Below are positions 1 through 6,159 of a DNA stretch of 24,612 bases, piece by piece (the first letter of the stretch is position 1; each line of letters starts with the position of its first letter). The DNA lies in NCBI GenBank assembly GCA_030594675.1, contig JAUVES010000003.1:1-24612 (forward strand), given 5' to 3'. Under the pieces are notes generated by a model. That model did not search any database, was not told the origin of the DNA, and was given only the letters and a program-made list of their open reading frames with translations. The position numbers and the translations under genes are program-made. Source of the DNA: Candidatus Nanohaloarchaea archaeon. Its GTDB lineage: Archaea; EX4484-52; GLR71.

Positions 1-825
1 ATCAATATCTCCGCTCATATCCTTATCAAGCTCTTTAAGCTCCCTTATCTCAGAAGACGCCCTTGAAGGATCACTTGCAAAAAACGCTTTCATGCCTTCA
101 ACCTGCTTAAGATCCTCCTTTGATGTCTTAGCACTGCCGTACACAAGCTTATACAGGGCAGAAGCCAGATGATTAGGTCTTGAGCCAAGCGCAACACTGC
201 CCCTATCCGCATAATACTCACGCACCCTTGACGCATACAGCACAAGAAGATTGGTCAATAAATAAATTCCAAAAGCAGCAATACCTATTGCAATCCCATT
301 GCCGCTGTCCCTGTCACGGCCGCCGGAAAACATAAAGCTCCACGCAAGATACCATGCAATCATAGGTATAACACTAATTAAAGTAATCACTAAAACATCC
401 CTGTTCTTTATATGCGACATCTCATGCCCAAGCACAGCACGAAGCTCATCATCATCCAGAAGATTAAGTAGTCCCTTAGTAACGCACACCCGGCTGTCAG
501 ACTTCCACCTGCCAAAAGCAAAGGCATTAGGCAAAGAAGATTCACAGACGCCAACCCGTGGCTTTGGAATTTTTGCCTTACGCGCAAGATCTTCAACCAT
601 CTGATGCAATTTTGGATTTTCCGCCTTAGAAACATACTTGACTTTCATAGACCACTCTACAATTTTGGGTCCGGCTATAAACTGTATGAGCATCATAACT
701 GTTGCAAGACCCGCATAGAAGACGAAGCTCCCGACACCAAGATAAGCACCGGCCAGCGAAAGCAGAGCATAGACTATAGCAAAAAGCGCAGCCATCACAG
801 CAAACATCTTTAATTGAAGCAACAT
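1..825 (-). CDS. htpX: HtpX-like M48 membrane zinc metalloprotease, 3' end cut by window edge
   Basis: Translating the minus strand from the ATG at 825 gives 275 open codons up to the left edge, so the C-terminus lies outside the window. The zinc site HEMSH is at residues 134-138 and the third-ligand motif EYYAD at 203-207, the order seen in the M48B/HtpX family. Two hydrophobic segments lie near residues 5-55 and two more at about 144-166 and 177-198. Family knowledge: integral membrane proteases that degrade damaged membrane proteins. HtpX proteins are roughly 280-310 aa, so only a short tail is missing. A second in-frame ATG is at 807. A TATA-like box about 48 nt upstream fits a short leader ending in GTGGTATCTC before the start. 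Confidence 0.93.
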   Translation of the reverse strand, partial: MLLQLKMFAVMAALFAIVYALLSLAGAYLGVGSFVFYAGLATVMMLIQFIAGPKIVEWSMKVKYVSKAENPKLHQMVEDLARKAKIPKPRVGVCESSLPNAFAFGRWKSDSRVCVTKGLLNLLDDDELRAVLGHEMSHIKNRDVLVITLISVIPMIAWYLAWSFMFSGGRDRDSGNGIAIGIAAFGIYLLTNLLVLYASRVREYYADRGSVALGSRPNHLASALYKLVYGSAKTSKEDLKQVEGMKAFFASDPSRASSEIRELKELDKDMSGDID

Positions 826-867
826 GAGATACCACTTATTTGAATATTAAATAGAGTATATGAAAGT

Positions 868-880
868 ATCTATATAAATG
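868..880 (-). promoter_or_regulatory. Putative TATA-box promoter of the htpX-like gene
   Basis: On the minus strand this reads TTTATATA, about 48 nt before the ATG at 825. Transcription starting about 26 nt downstream would leave a leader of roughly 22 nt. Sequence pattern only. Confidence 0.45.
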
Positions 881-919
881 TTAAAAATATCATGCAAAAC
901 ACAATAATTTATCTCTGAA

Positions 920-1507
920 TTAAAAATCATCAAATGTTTTCGTCTTCAGTTTTACTCGATTCAACGGCACCTTATCCATATCAAAGAAATATCCAAGAGT
1001 TCTGCGCCAGATTTTTGCAGGAAATTCCGCCACATCTGTATATATATAATCCTTCTTTCCATCAAAATCATAAGCATCGAAATAAGAGATTAATATCGAA
1101 GGCTCTTCAGCAGATTCGGAAAGAAAACCTACAGTAATTATACCATGCAGATTCTTAAGGTCTTCCATAGTCCTCCCACCATACTGAAAAAATTGCTTAA
1201 GATAAAAAGTCGGTTTCACATAAGGGTTATCCTGGATGCGAAACCGCAATGACGAGCTGTTTTCTTTGAAAAATCTCAAATCATCAGTATAGAAACCCGC
1301 ATCCACATCAATAGTATTATCAAAACAGTAAAGAACATCACAGGACCTTAAGACAAGCTTCATAGTCTTCTTGAAATCAGAAAGCATAGCCCAAGAGATA
1401 TGATCGTCACTTCTATAAAAAGTGAGATTTTCTACAAGAGAATCCAATACCTCTCCATTTCTCGCAAAATCAGAATAAGAATGAGAAACAAGTTCCAAAG
1501 AGCCCAT
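920..1507 (-). CDS. Hypothetical protein, family not recognised
   Basis: An ORF of 195 aa starting at an ATG. I recognise no domain. There is no signal peptide, no membrane segment and no Cys/His metal motif. The protein is rich in aromatic and acidic residues (for example YFDAYDFDG and RRTLGYFFDMD), so it is probably a soluble globular cytoplasmic protein. It lies just downstream of the T-rich zone after tRNA-Leu(UAG). There is no Shine-Dalgarno, but a TTTTTAAATTT stretch centred about 24 nt before the ATG fits leaderless transcription. No overlapping better ORF exists. Coding status rests on length and uninterrupted frame; function unknown. Confidence 0.7.
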   Translation of the reverse strand: MGSLELVSHSYSDFARNGEVLDSLVENLTFYRSDDHISWAMLSDFKKTMKLVLRSCDVLYCFDNTIDVDAGFYTDDLRFFKENSSSLRFRIQDNPYVKPTFYLKQFFQYGGRTMEDLKNLHGIITVGFLSESAEEPSILISYFDAYDFDGKKDYIYTDVAEFPAKIWRRTLGYFFDMDKVPLNRVKLKTKTFDDF

Positions 1508-1536
1508 GAATTATATATCTATGCCTAAATTTAAAA

Positions 1537-1668
<132 letters not shown>

Positions 1669-1693
1669 ACAAAAAAACATGCTCCCGCCGGGA

Positions 1694-1792
1694 CTTTCAG
1701 AAGAGACCCACGACGCACATTAAATTCGATAATGAACAATGACTTCATGCTGTAAGCATGAATGTCATGCACGCCTCGAGGGAGTCCCCTCG
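1694..1792 (-). other. 99-nt BHB intron in the T-loop of tRNA-Glu (59/60)
   Basis: Junction folding on the minus strand: exon TTCA (1795-1798) pairs with intron TGAA (1696-1699) as the 4-bp central helix. The 5' bulge is AAC (1792-1794) and the 3' bulge AGT (1693-1695), each 3 nt. The T-stem forms the outer helix. The inner helix is GAGGGGACTC (1782-1791) with GGGTCTCTTC (1700-1709), ten pairs including three G-U. Cutting after the second base of each bulge restores a 7-nt T-loop. This geometry is the substrate of archaeal tRNA-splicing endonuclease. The intron interior contains the structured element described separately. A competing hairpin CGAGGG/CCCTCG overlaps the 5' splice strand. Confidence 0.87.
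1740..1783 (-). repeat. tRNA-associated structured element, copy A (inside tRNA-Glu intron)
   Basis: A hairpin at 1740-1767 reads on the minus strand TGAC-a-TTCATGC, loop TTACA, GCATGAA-GTCA: 11 bp with one bulged A. In plus-strand coordinates it is followed, after exactly five bases, by CGC-N-TCGA-N-GGA. The same hairpin-plus-block occurs at 3504-3547 and 10746-10788. Confidence 0.8.
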
Positions 1793-1876
1793 TTTGAACC
1801 CGAGTCACTGGCTTGAAAGGCCAGAATGATTGGCCGGTCTACACTACGGGAGCATATATTCCTATATGCTCTAAAT

Positions 1877-1887
1877 ACTTATAAAAG
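1877..1887 (-). promoter_or_regulatory. Putative TATA box for the tRNA-Glu/tRNA-Leu pair
   Basis: The minus strand reads TTTTATAAG, centred about 29 nt before the 5' end of tRNA-Glu at 1853. This is the expected TATA-to-start distance in archaea. It lies in the short gap after the rpoN stop codon. Confidence 0.55.
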
Positions 1888-1903
1888 TAAAAAATATAAA
1901 AAA

Positions 1904-2110
1904 CTATTCTTTAGCAACAACCTTAAATTTTGCAACATCATCAATAAGATTTACATGAGTCAATAAAAGACCTCTGCAGCAATATCTTTTAACGCCGAGC
2001 TTATCTAAAGCATCAGCAGGAGTCTTGCCTTTCTCAACAAGTTCTTTATATTTTTCCCACTTGCTGCCAATAACGCCGCCGCACGTAAAACATCTAACTG
2101 GTATTATCAC
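1904..2110 (-). CDS. rpoN: DNA-directed RNA polymerase subunit N (Rpb10-like)
   Basis: 68 aa, the usual size for archaeal RpoN. It starts with MIIPVRCFTCG and has the family zinc ligands as C7-x2-C10 and the adjacent pair C44-C45 in RYCCRG. The family commonly has CCRR, so the Gly after CCR is a small deviation. Role: a zinc-binding assembly subunit of the archaeal RNA polymerase, contacting subunits D and L. It is the last protein gene of the alpha-type cluster here, 6 nt after uS9. The frequent downstream neighbours rpoK, eno and rps2 are replaced by tRNA-Glu and tRNA-Leu. Confidence 0.96.
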   Translation of the reverse strand: MIIPVRCFTCGGVIGSKWEKYKELVEKGKTPADALDKLGVKRYCCRGLLLTHVNLIDDVAKFKVVAKE

Positions 2111-2116
2111 AATAAA

Positions 2117-2521
2117 TCACCTCTTACTTGATTGCCTCTTCCTTCTTGGACCCATACTGGAATGCGATTCCTTGCTGGTTTCATTCCTTCTTGGATCATT
2201 GACTATAAGATTTCTGTCATAAGCAATAAACATCTTCCTAAGCTCATCACTTTTTGTCCATTCAACAATACCTCTTGCAACAGCCTGCCTTGCAGCATCA
2301 ACCATACCAGTAGTGCCACCACCATTAGTGACAACGCTTATATCAAGCTTATCTGCTTCAGACTTGGAAAGTCTTACCGGCTCAAGAAGCCTCAGTCTTG
2401 ATACCTCTGGCTGTACAAGTTTCACAGGAACTTTATTAATCCTGTATTGCCCTTTGCCAGCCTTGATAACTGCCCTTGCAACCGCATTTTTTCTTTTGCC
2501 AACAGAATTTATAATTTTCAT
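2117..2521 (-). CDS. rps9: Ribosomal protein uS9
   Basis: 134 aa from the ATG at 2521. The frame is open a little further upstream, but GGTGTGATGTT directly precedes this ATG as the ribosome-binding site and the protein then starts MKIINSVGKRKNAVARA, the usual uS9 N-terminus. It has the central NGGGTTGMVDAARQA region and the basic C-terminal tail ending in RKRQSSKR, which in the family reaches the P-site tRNA in the small subunit. It is 4 nt downstream of uL13 in the conserved eL18-uL13-uS9-RpoN order. Confidence 0.97.
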   Translation of the reverse strand: MKIINSVGKRKNAVARAVIKAGKGQYRINKVPVKLVQPEVSRLRLLEPVRLSKSEADKLDISVVTNGGGTTGMVDAARQAVARGIVEWTKSDELRKMFIAYDRNLIVNDPRRNETSKESHSSMGPRRKRQSSKR

Positions 2522-2525
2522 AACA

Positions 2526-2936
2526 TCACACCTTAGCACCAAGCCACCTGCTCAACTCAAGAACAGTAACATATTTATGATTTTTCAATGTACTCTTTGA
2601 AACATCAAAAGTTTCAATTTTACCATCAACAGATTCAGGCTTACCTATATAGACAGAAAGATTGCCATATGCATCACGTCCTTTAGATTTCTTCCTTGGA
2701 AGCATACCTCTTACAACCCTTCTTACAAGCCTGTCAGGCATCCTTGAAACAAAAGGGCCTTTATATATATCTCCCTGGTCACGCTTCCGCTTATATTTTG
2801 CAAACACATCAGTCCTGCTGCCTGAAATAACAACATTCTCTGCATTTACAATAGTGACAGATTCACCAGCCATAAGCTTTTTAGCCACAAGTGACGCCAT
2901 TCTTCCAAGTATAAGATCAGTACCATCAATTATCAT
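2526..2936 (-). CDS. rpl13: Ribosomal protein uL13
   Basis: 136 aa. It begins MIIDGTDLILGRMASLVAKKL and contains VRGMLPRKKSKGRDAY, both typical of archaeal uL13. Large-subunit protein binding 23S rRNA. The ATG at 2936 is preceded by GGCGATTGTT, a weak Shine-Dalgarno. It lies 9 nt after the eL18 stop and 4 nt before the uS9 start, so these are co-transcribed. Confidence 0.97.
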   Translation of the reverse strand: MIIDGTDLILGRMASLVAKKLMAGESVTIVNAENVVISGSRTDVFAKYKRKRDQGDIYKGPFVSRMPDRLVRRVVRGMLPRKKSKGRDAYGNLSVYIGKPESVDGKIETFDVSKSTLKNHKYVTVLELSRWLGAKV

Positions 2937-2945
2937 AACAATCGC

Positions 2946-3311
2946 CTACACTATAATCCGAAGGTTCTTGCCTTTCGGATTCTTTTTCATAAGCTCAGGA
3001 ATTGTCATAAAATCCCCTTTAACAGCAGCCAGCTTCTTTTTTGCAGAAGCTGATGCAGATAGAGCACAAACACTGACAGGTTTTGTAATTACACCATCAC
3101 TTAGAACCTTGCCAGGAACAATAAAATCAAGCTTTTTGTCATAGAATCTCTCAAGCTTTCCAAGATTGACAGCAGGTCGCCTGCGAGATGATTTCTCAAA
3201 CCATTTAGCAATATCTTTCCATATTGCTGCTTTTTCTTTTAGTGCCAGTTTCTTAAGATCTTTTATAAGAGTAACTGTCACCGGATTCGTCGGACCTGTT
3301 CTTTTTCCCAT
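2946..3311 (-). CDS. rpl18e: Ribosomal protein eL18
   Basis: 121 aa, the normal archaeal length. Recognised from GKRTGPTNPVTVTLIKDL at the N-terminus, the WKDIAKWFEKSSRRRPAVNLGK core and the C-terminal GKNLRIIV. Archaeal/eukaryotic-specific large-subunit protein. It has a strong Shine-Dalgarno, GGAGGT, seven bases before the ATG. A TATA-like box about 100 nt upstream suggests its own promoter in addition to possible read-through from rpoD and tRNA-Leu. Confidence 0.97.
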   Translation of the reverse strand: MGKRTGPTNPVTVTLIKDLKKLALKEKAAIWKDIAKWFEKSSRRRPAVNLGKLERFYDKKLDFIVPGKVLSDGVITKPVSVCALSASASAKKKLAAVKGDFMTIPELMKKNPKGKNLRIIV

Positions 3312-3413
3312 AGATTAAACCTCCAGATGGTTTCCCTCGCACGTGACAGAAAATAAAGTCACATACTCGGAGATAATTAAAACAATACAAATTGCTATAA
3401 CTTAAAATGATAA

Positions 3414-3423
3414 CTTTATAAAC
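3414..3423 (-). promoter_or_regulatory. Putative TATA box for the eL18-uL13-uS9-RpoN unit
   Basis: The minus strand reads TTTATAAAG just after the tRNA-Leu(UAA) 3' end at 3441. Initiation would be near 3392, leaving a leader of about 80 nt before the eL18 start. The interval 3312-3440 holds no ORF. Confidence 0.5.
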
Positions 3424-3454
3424 CTTTATTAATGTGAATATGCAGGGGAAGGGA

Positions 3455-3558
3455 TTTCCACAAACAATACTCCTTTACACAAATCAATAATGATTATGAT
3501 GGCCGACTTCATGCCAAAGGCATGAATGTCGTCCGCGCGTCGACGGAGCATCGGTCGT
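3455..3558 (-). other. 104-nt BHB intron in the T-loop of tRNA-Leu(UAA) (59/60)
   Basis: Exon TTCA (3561-3564) pairs with intron TGGA (3457-3460; one U-G pair) as the 4-bp central helix. The 3-nt bulges are AAA (3558-3560) and AAT (3454-3456). The outer helix is the T-stem. The inner helix is CGACCGATGC (3548-3557) with GTATTGTTTG (3461-3470), nine of ten positions paired, three of them G-U. Cutting after the second bulge base restores TTCAAAT. The inner-helix sequence differs entirely from that of the tRNA-Glu intron although the pairing is kept, which supports the fold. Confidence 0.86.
3504..3547 (-). repeat. tRNA-associated structured element, copy B (inside tRNA-Leu(UAA) intron)
   Basis: A hairpin at 3504-3531 reads on the minus strand CGAC-a-TTCATGCC, loop TTT, GGCATGAA-GTCG: 12 bp with one bulged A at the same place as copy A. 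After exactly five bases (plus-strand coordinates) comes CGC-N-TCGA-N-GGA at 3536-3547. Confidence 0.8.
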
Positions 3559-3637
3559 TTTGAACCCTCGAAGAGACTGACTCACGGGATCTTAAGTCCC
3601 GCGCCGTTGACCAGGCTTGGCGACCCCTGCACAATAC

Positions 3638-4423
3638 CTATTTAGCAGTCTTTATGAACGCCTCTTCAAGTTCGCCAATCCTACTTTTCAAAAATCCTAA
3701 TGAACTTCTGATTATATCTTCAGGACGAAGGCCACACACAGATTCAAGAGTAAAGACAATTCGTGAAGGATCACCATCAATAGTCACAACACCATCAGGA
3801 CATGCAGCTGAGCATGAACCGCAAAGATGGCACATATATGGATCCTTAATCTTGAAGTCCTTTGTTATAAGCTTCCTTGGACATGCAGCAATGCATTTTT
3901 TTGCCTCTGCAATTCTCTTCTTATCAACCTTAAGTATTGGATAGTAATTATAGCCAACAATAGCAGACTGCCATTTCGTATGATCCTCTGCAGTCCCAAC
4001 CTGCGCAGTCGCCTCAAAATCGATTGCCTGACCTTTCAAAAGCTTGATAATTACAACATCACCATCAAAAGGTTTAACTCCAGGATCAGTAGATTTCATA
4101 TCTTTTGCATATACAACACATGGTCCTTTCTTGCTCAGGACAAATTTGACCTGGCATGAAGAGCATCCTTTACCCTTGCACTTGCATGCATCCTTAGTAA
4201 CATACTTCTTCATATCAACGGAAATAGGTATAAGGCCAAGACGATGTGCAATAACCTCATCATACAATGCAGAGGTATTATCAATAAAATCAACAGTCTC
4301 TATCGCAAGAACTGGTATCTTCTGCATGATGACTCTCCGAAGCGAATTAGCAAATACAGGTGTAGTCTCTGAAATATCAAGCTTGACAGACCTGTCATCT
4401 TTACTCACAACTTTAACTTTCAT
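3638..4423 (-). CDS. rpoD: DNA-directed RNA polymerase subunit D with Fe-S domain
   Basis: 261 aa, the typical size of archaeal RpoD (Rpb3/RpoA-like). The N-terminal dimerisation region contains NSLRRVIMQKIPVLAIE. C80, C82, C87 and C90 match the zinc loop of Rpb3-type subunits. A ferredoxin-like insertion follows, with C177 and C181 and then C198-x2-C201-x2-C204-x3-C208-P. The first half lacks the two leading cysteines of a full motif, so one 4Fe-4S cluster (C198, C201, C204 with C181) is the likely content. Role: assembly platform of the polymerase with subunits L, N and P. It follows uS11 by 2 nt, and tRNA-Leu(UAA) follows it by 7 nt. Confidence 0.97.
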   Translation of the reverse strand: MKVKVVSKDDRSVKLDISETTPVFANSLRRVIMQKIPVLAIETVDFIDNTSALYDEVIAHRLGLIPISVDMKKYVTKDACKCKGKGCSSCQVKFVLSKKGPCVVYAKDMKSTDPGVKPFDGDVVIIKLLKGQAIDFEATAQVGTAEDHTKWQSAIVGYNYYPILKVDKKRIAEAKKCIAACPRKLITKDFKIKDPYMCHLCGSCSAACPDGVVTIDGDPSRIVFTLESVCGLRPEDIIRSSLGFLKSRIGELEEAFIKTAK

Positions 4424-4425
4424 AT

Positions 4426-4827
4426 CTACACTCTCCTTCCACGTCTTCCGCCACGTTTACGCGTCTTATCATGGGGTAGCGGAGTTACATCTTTAATATT
4501 ACCTATCCTTAGGCCGCCCTTAATAAGCGCCCTTATAGCTGGCTGAGCACCTTTTCCAGGAGTCTTTGCCTTATTGCCACCAGGAGCCCTTACATAGACA
4601 TGAACGCCTGTAATTCCCTTTTCAACAGCTTCCTGGGCAACCCTCTGGGCAGCCTGCATAGAAGCATAAGGAGCTGCCTGATCACGGCCTCTGTCAGTCA
4701 TCATACCACCGCTGCATTTGGCTATAGTTTCTGCACCAGTAATATCAGTAAGGGTAATCAGAATATTGTTGAAACTGCTGTATATATGTACAACACCCCA
4801 CTTTGCAGGCTTACCTTCTTTATTCAT
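4426..4827 (-). CDS. rps11: Ribosomal protein uS11
   Basis: 133 aa. It shows the uS11 signature regions WGVVHIYSSFNNILITLTD, GGMMTDRGRDQAAPYASMQAA and the Arg/Gly-rich C-terminus RKRGGRRGRRV. Small-subunit platform protein near the mRNA exit. Its ATG overlaps the uS4 stop codon (ATGA), which implies coupled translation in the alpha block. Confidence 0.98.
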   Translation of the reverse strand: MNKEGKPAKWGVVHIYSSFNNILITLTDITGAETIAKCSGGMMTDRGRDQAAPYASMQAAQRVAQEAVEKGITGVHVYVRAPGGNKAKTPGKGAQPAIRALIKGGLRIGNIKDVTPLPHDKTRKRGGRRGRRV

Positions 4828-5477
4828 TTCTTAACGCCTCCTTCTGGACTTTTTGGTGCAGTAGCAGACCTATTATCAGTCCGGCCTCTAAACGGTGGCC
4901 GTCCTCCAGGTCTTCCTCCAGGTCTTCGACTGCCGAATCTGCGATTAGAATCCCTCTCTTCACGCACTTTCACTTTCTTTGGCTTATATTTAAAACCAGA
5001 AACAAGAGATGAGCGCGAACTATACGACACAGAATCTTCTTCATTAAAACCGACAAGATACTTTGGAGAAGTTACTTTAAGATTATTGACAAATATATGC
5101 CCATGAACAATAAACTGCCTTGCCTGCAGATAGGAATTTGCAAGTTCTTTGCGTACGACTTGCGTTTCAAGCCTTCTCTCAAGATAGTTTTCTATATTAA
5201 GGCTAAGTATAGAATCAATTGAAACTTCTTTTTCTTTCAAAAGCCCCATCTTCACAACTTTCTGCAAAAGTGTCTTCTCAGCTTCTTTATCTTTTGTAGC
5301 GATAATCAACCGGACCCTTCTTCTAATATCACGAAGGATTGACTCAGCTCTGTATATTTCATTCTTCCTTCTAAGGCCAAATTTCCGCATAAGCTCTTTT
5401 TCAGAAGCAATCCGATCCTTATCATAAGGTCTCATAGGACGGCTGAACAGTTTTTTAGATTTTCTTGGATCTCCCAT
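4824..5477 (-). CDS. rps4: Ribosomal protein uS4
   Basis: 217 aa. The N-terminus MGDPRKSKKLFSRPMRPYD and the S4 RNA-binding domain around residues 102-165 (RRLETQVVRK, ARQFIVHGHIFVNN) identify archaeal uS4. Role: primary 16S rRNA binder in small-subunit assembly. The last roughly 45 residues are a low-complexity Arg/Gly/Pro tail with two adjacent RPGGRPGG units, longer than I expect for the family. A GGTGAGG Shine-Dalgarno precedes the ATG. It overlaps uS11 by 4 nt. Confidence 0.97.
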   Translation of the reverse strand: MGDPRKSKKLFSRPMRPYDKDRIASEKELMRKFGLRRKNEIYRAESILRDIRRRVRLIIATKDKEAEKTLLQKVVKMGLLKEKEVSIDSILSLNIENYLERRLETQVVRKELANSYLQARQFIVHGHIFVNNLKVTSPKYLVGFNEEDSVSYSSRSSLVSGFKYKPKKVKVREERDSNRRFGSRRPGGRPGGRPPFRGRTDNRSATAPKSPEGGVKK

Positions 5478-5487
5478 AATACCTCAC

Positions 5488-6012
5488 CTACTTTTTCTTG
5501 CGGCCTGCTGCACCGCTACCTTTTCTGAAAGAGGATTTCGTCCTCTGCCCCCTTGAAGGAAGCCCAAGCTCATGCCTTATTCCTCTATATGCACGAATTT
5601 TTCTGAGACGGTTTATATCATCTCGAAGTATAAGGCGAATATCAGAACCAGTCAAATGCCGATCCTCACCTGAAACATAATCATTTCTCCTGTTAAGATA
5701 CCATGAAGGCACACCAAACTTTACAGGATCATCTATAATCTCTTCTATCTTCTCAATATCTTTTTCAGAAAGAGACTCAACCTTGACATTATAATCTATA
5801 CCTGCAACATGAAGCACTGCCCGTGATAGATTGTAGTCAACACCAGTTACTGCTGTAAGCCCTATATCTAATCTCTTATCAGAAATAACATCAGTCCCTT
5901 TGATACGGACAATATCTTTGGCAGGCTTCTGCTTAGGTCTAACCTCTGCAGATTTAGTGACCTTAGATACTTTCGCCTGCTTATCTATTTTTTTCTTACC
6001 TTCTTCAGCCAT
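5488..6012 (-). CDS. rps13: Ribosomal protein uS13
   Basis: 174 aa from the ATG at 6012, chosen because GGTGTAAAT directly precedes it. A longer in-frame reading to a TTG at 6060 lacks a ribosome-binding site. A Lys-rich N-terminal extension of about 40 residues precedes the uS13 core (IVRIKGTDVISDKRLDIGL; RKIRAYRGIRHELGLPSRGQRT). Role: small-subunit head protein contacting P-site tRNA. First gene of the alpha block; the 147-nt gap before it probably carries its promoter. Confidence 0.97.
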   Translation of the reverse strand: MAEEGKKKIDKQAKVSKVTKSAEVRPKQKPAKDIVRIKGTDVISDKRLDIGLTAVTGVDYNLSRAVLHVAGIDYNVKVESLSEKDIEKIEEIIDDPVKFGVPSWYLNRRNDYVSGEDRHLTGSDIRLILRDDINRLRKIRAYRGIRHELGLPSRGQRTKSSFRKGSGAAGRKKK

Positions 6013-6054
6013 ATTTACACCTTTTTGTTTTTTGGTCCTAGGAATTTGAACCAA

Positions 6055-6070
6055 CGGCAAAAACTTGCCG
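6055..6070 (-). promoter_or_regulatory. Perfect inverted repeat upstream of rps13
   Basis: CGGCAA and TTGCCG form a 6-bp stem with a 4-base loop, 43 nt upstream of the rps13 ATG, between the Nudix gene and the alpha block. It could be a leader hairpin or a protein operator; nothing in the sequence decides. The rest of 6013-6159 is AT-rich with no ORF and only weak TATA-like stretches. Confidence 0.35.
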
Positions 6071-6159
6071 GAACATCATAATACTCAGCATCAGAAACAT
6101 AAAAAATAGTCTAGAATCCAGCTTCGCACTAAATTACAAGTTTAATAGTCATGATAATT

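Larger units (their letters stand above)
1680..1853 (-). tRNA. tRNA-Glu (UUC) interrupted by a T-loop intron
   Basis: The acceptor GCTCCCG (1847-1853) pairs with CGGGAGC (1681-1687), with discriminator A at 1680. The anticodon stem CTGGC/GCCAG closes loop CTTTCAA, giving UUC (Glu). The T-stem strands TCGGG (1799-1803) and CCCGG (1688-1692) are separated because the T-loop is split after TTCAAA. Exon 1 is 1793-1853 (61 nt) and exon 2 is 1680-1693 (14 nt). Joining them gives a 75-nt tRNA with a normal TTCAAAT loop. The intron is at position 59/60. A TATA-like box lies about 29 nt upstream of the 5' end. Confidence 0.93.
3441..3630 (-). tRNA. tRNA-Leu (UAA) interrupted by a T-loop intron
   Basis: The acceptor GCAGGGG (3624-3630) pairs with CCCCTGC (3442-3448), discriminator A at 3441. 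The anticodon stem CGGGA/TCCCG closes loop CTTAAGA, giving UAA (Leu). The long variable arm GAGTCAGTCTCTTC marks a class II tRNA. T-stem strands GAGGG (3565-3569) and CCCTT (3449-3453) are split by an intron after TTCAAA. Exon 1 is 3559-3630 (72 nt) and exon 2 is 3441-3454 (14 nt), giving an 86-nt tRNA with loop TTCAAAT. It starts 7 nt after the rpoD stop, leaving no room for its own promoter, so it is probably processed from the alpha-operon transcript. A tRNA-Leu ahead of the eL18/uL13/uS9 cluster is also known from haloarchaea. Confidence 0.93.

Noticed and set aside
408..835. Two short minus-strand ORFs at the left end as separate small proteins
   Set aside because: Both are out of frame with the HtpX-like coding sequence, which has an unbroken 275-codon frame with zinc-site motifs.
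1694..3558. The tRNA insertions as insertion sequences or integrated elements that destroy the tRNAs
   Set aside because: Both junctions form precise BHB structures, the exons rejoin to perfect 7-nt T-loops, and the inserts are about 100 nt with no ORF. An intron explains everything.
1694..3558. C/D box guide RNA inside the tRNA introns, as in some archaeal tRNA-Trp introns
   Set aside because: I find no convincing box C (RUGAUGA) with a matching box D (CUGA) at proper spacing in either intron.
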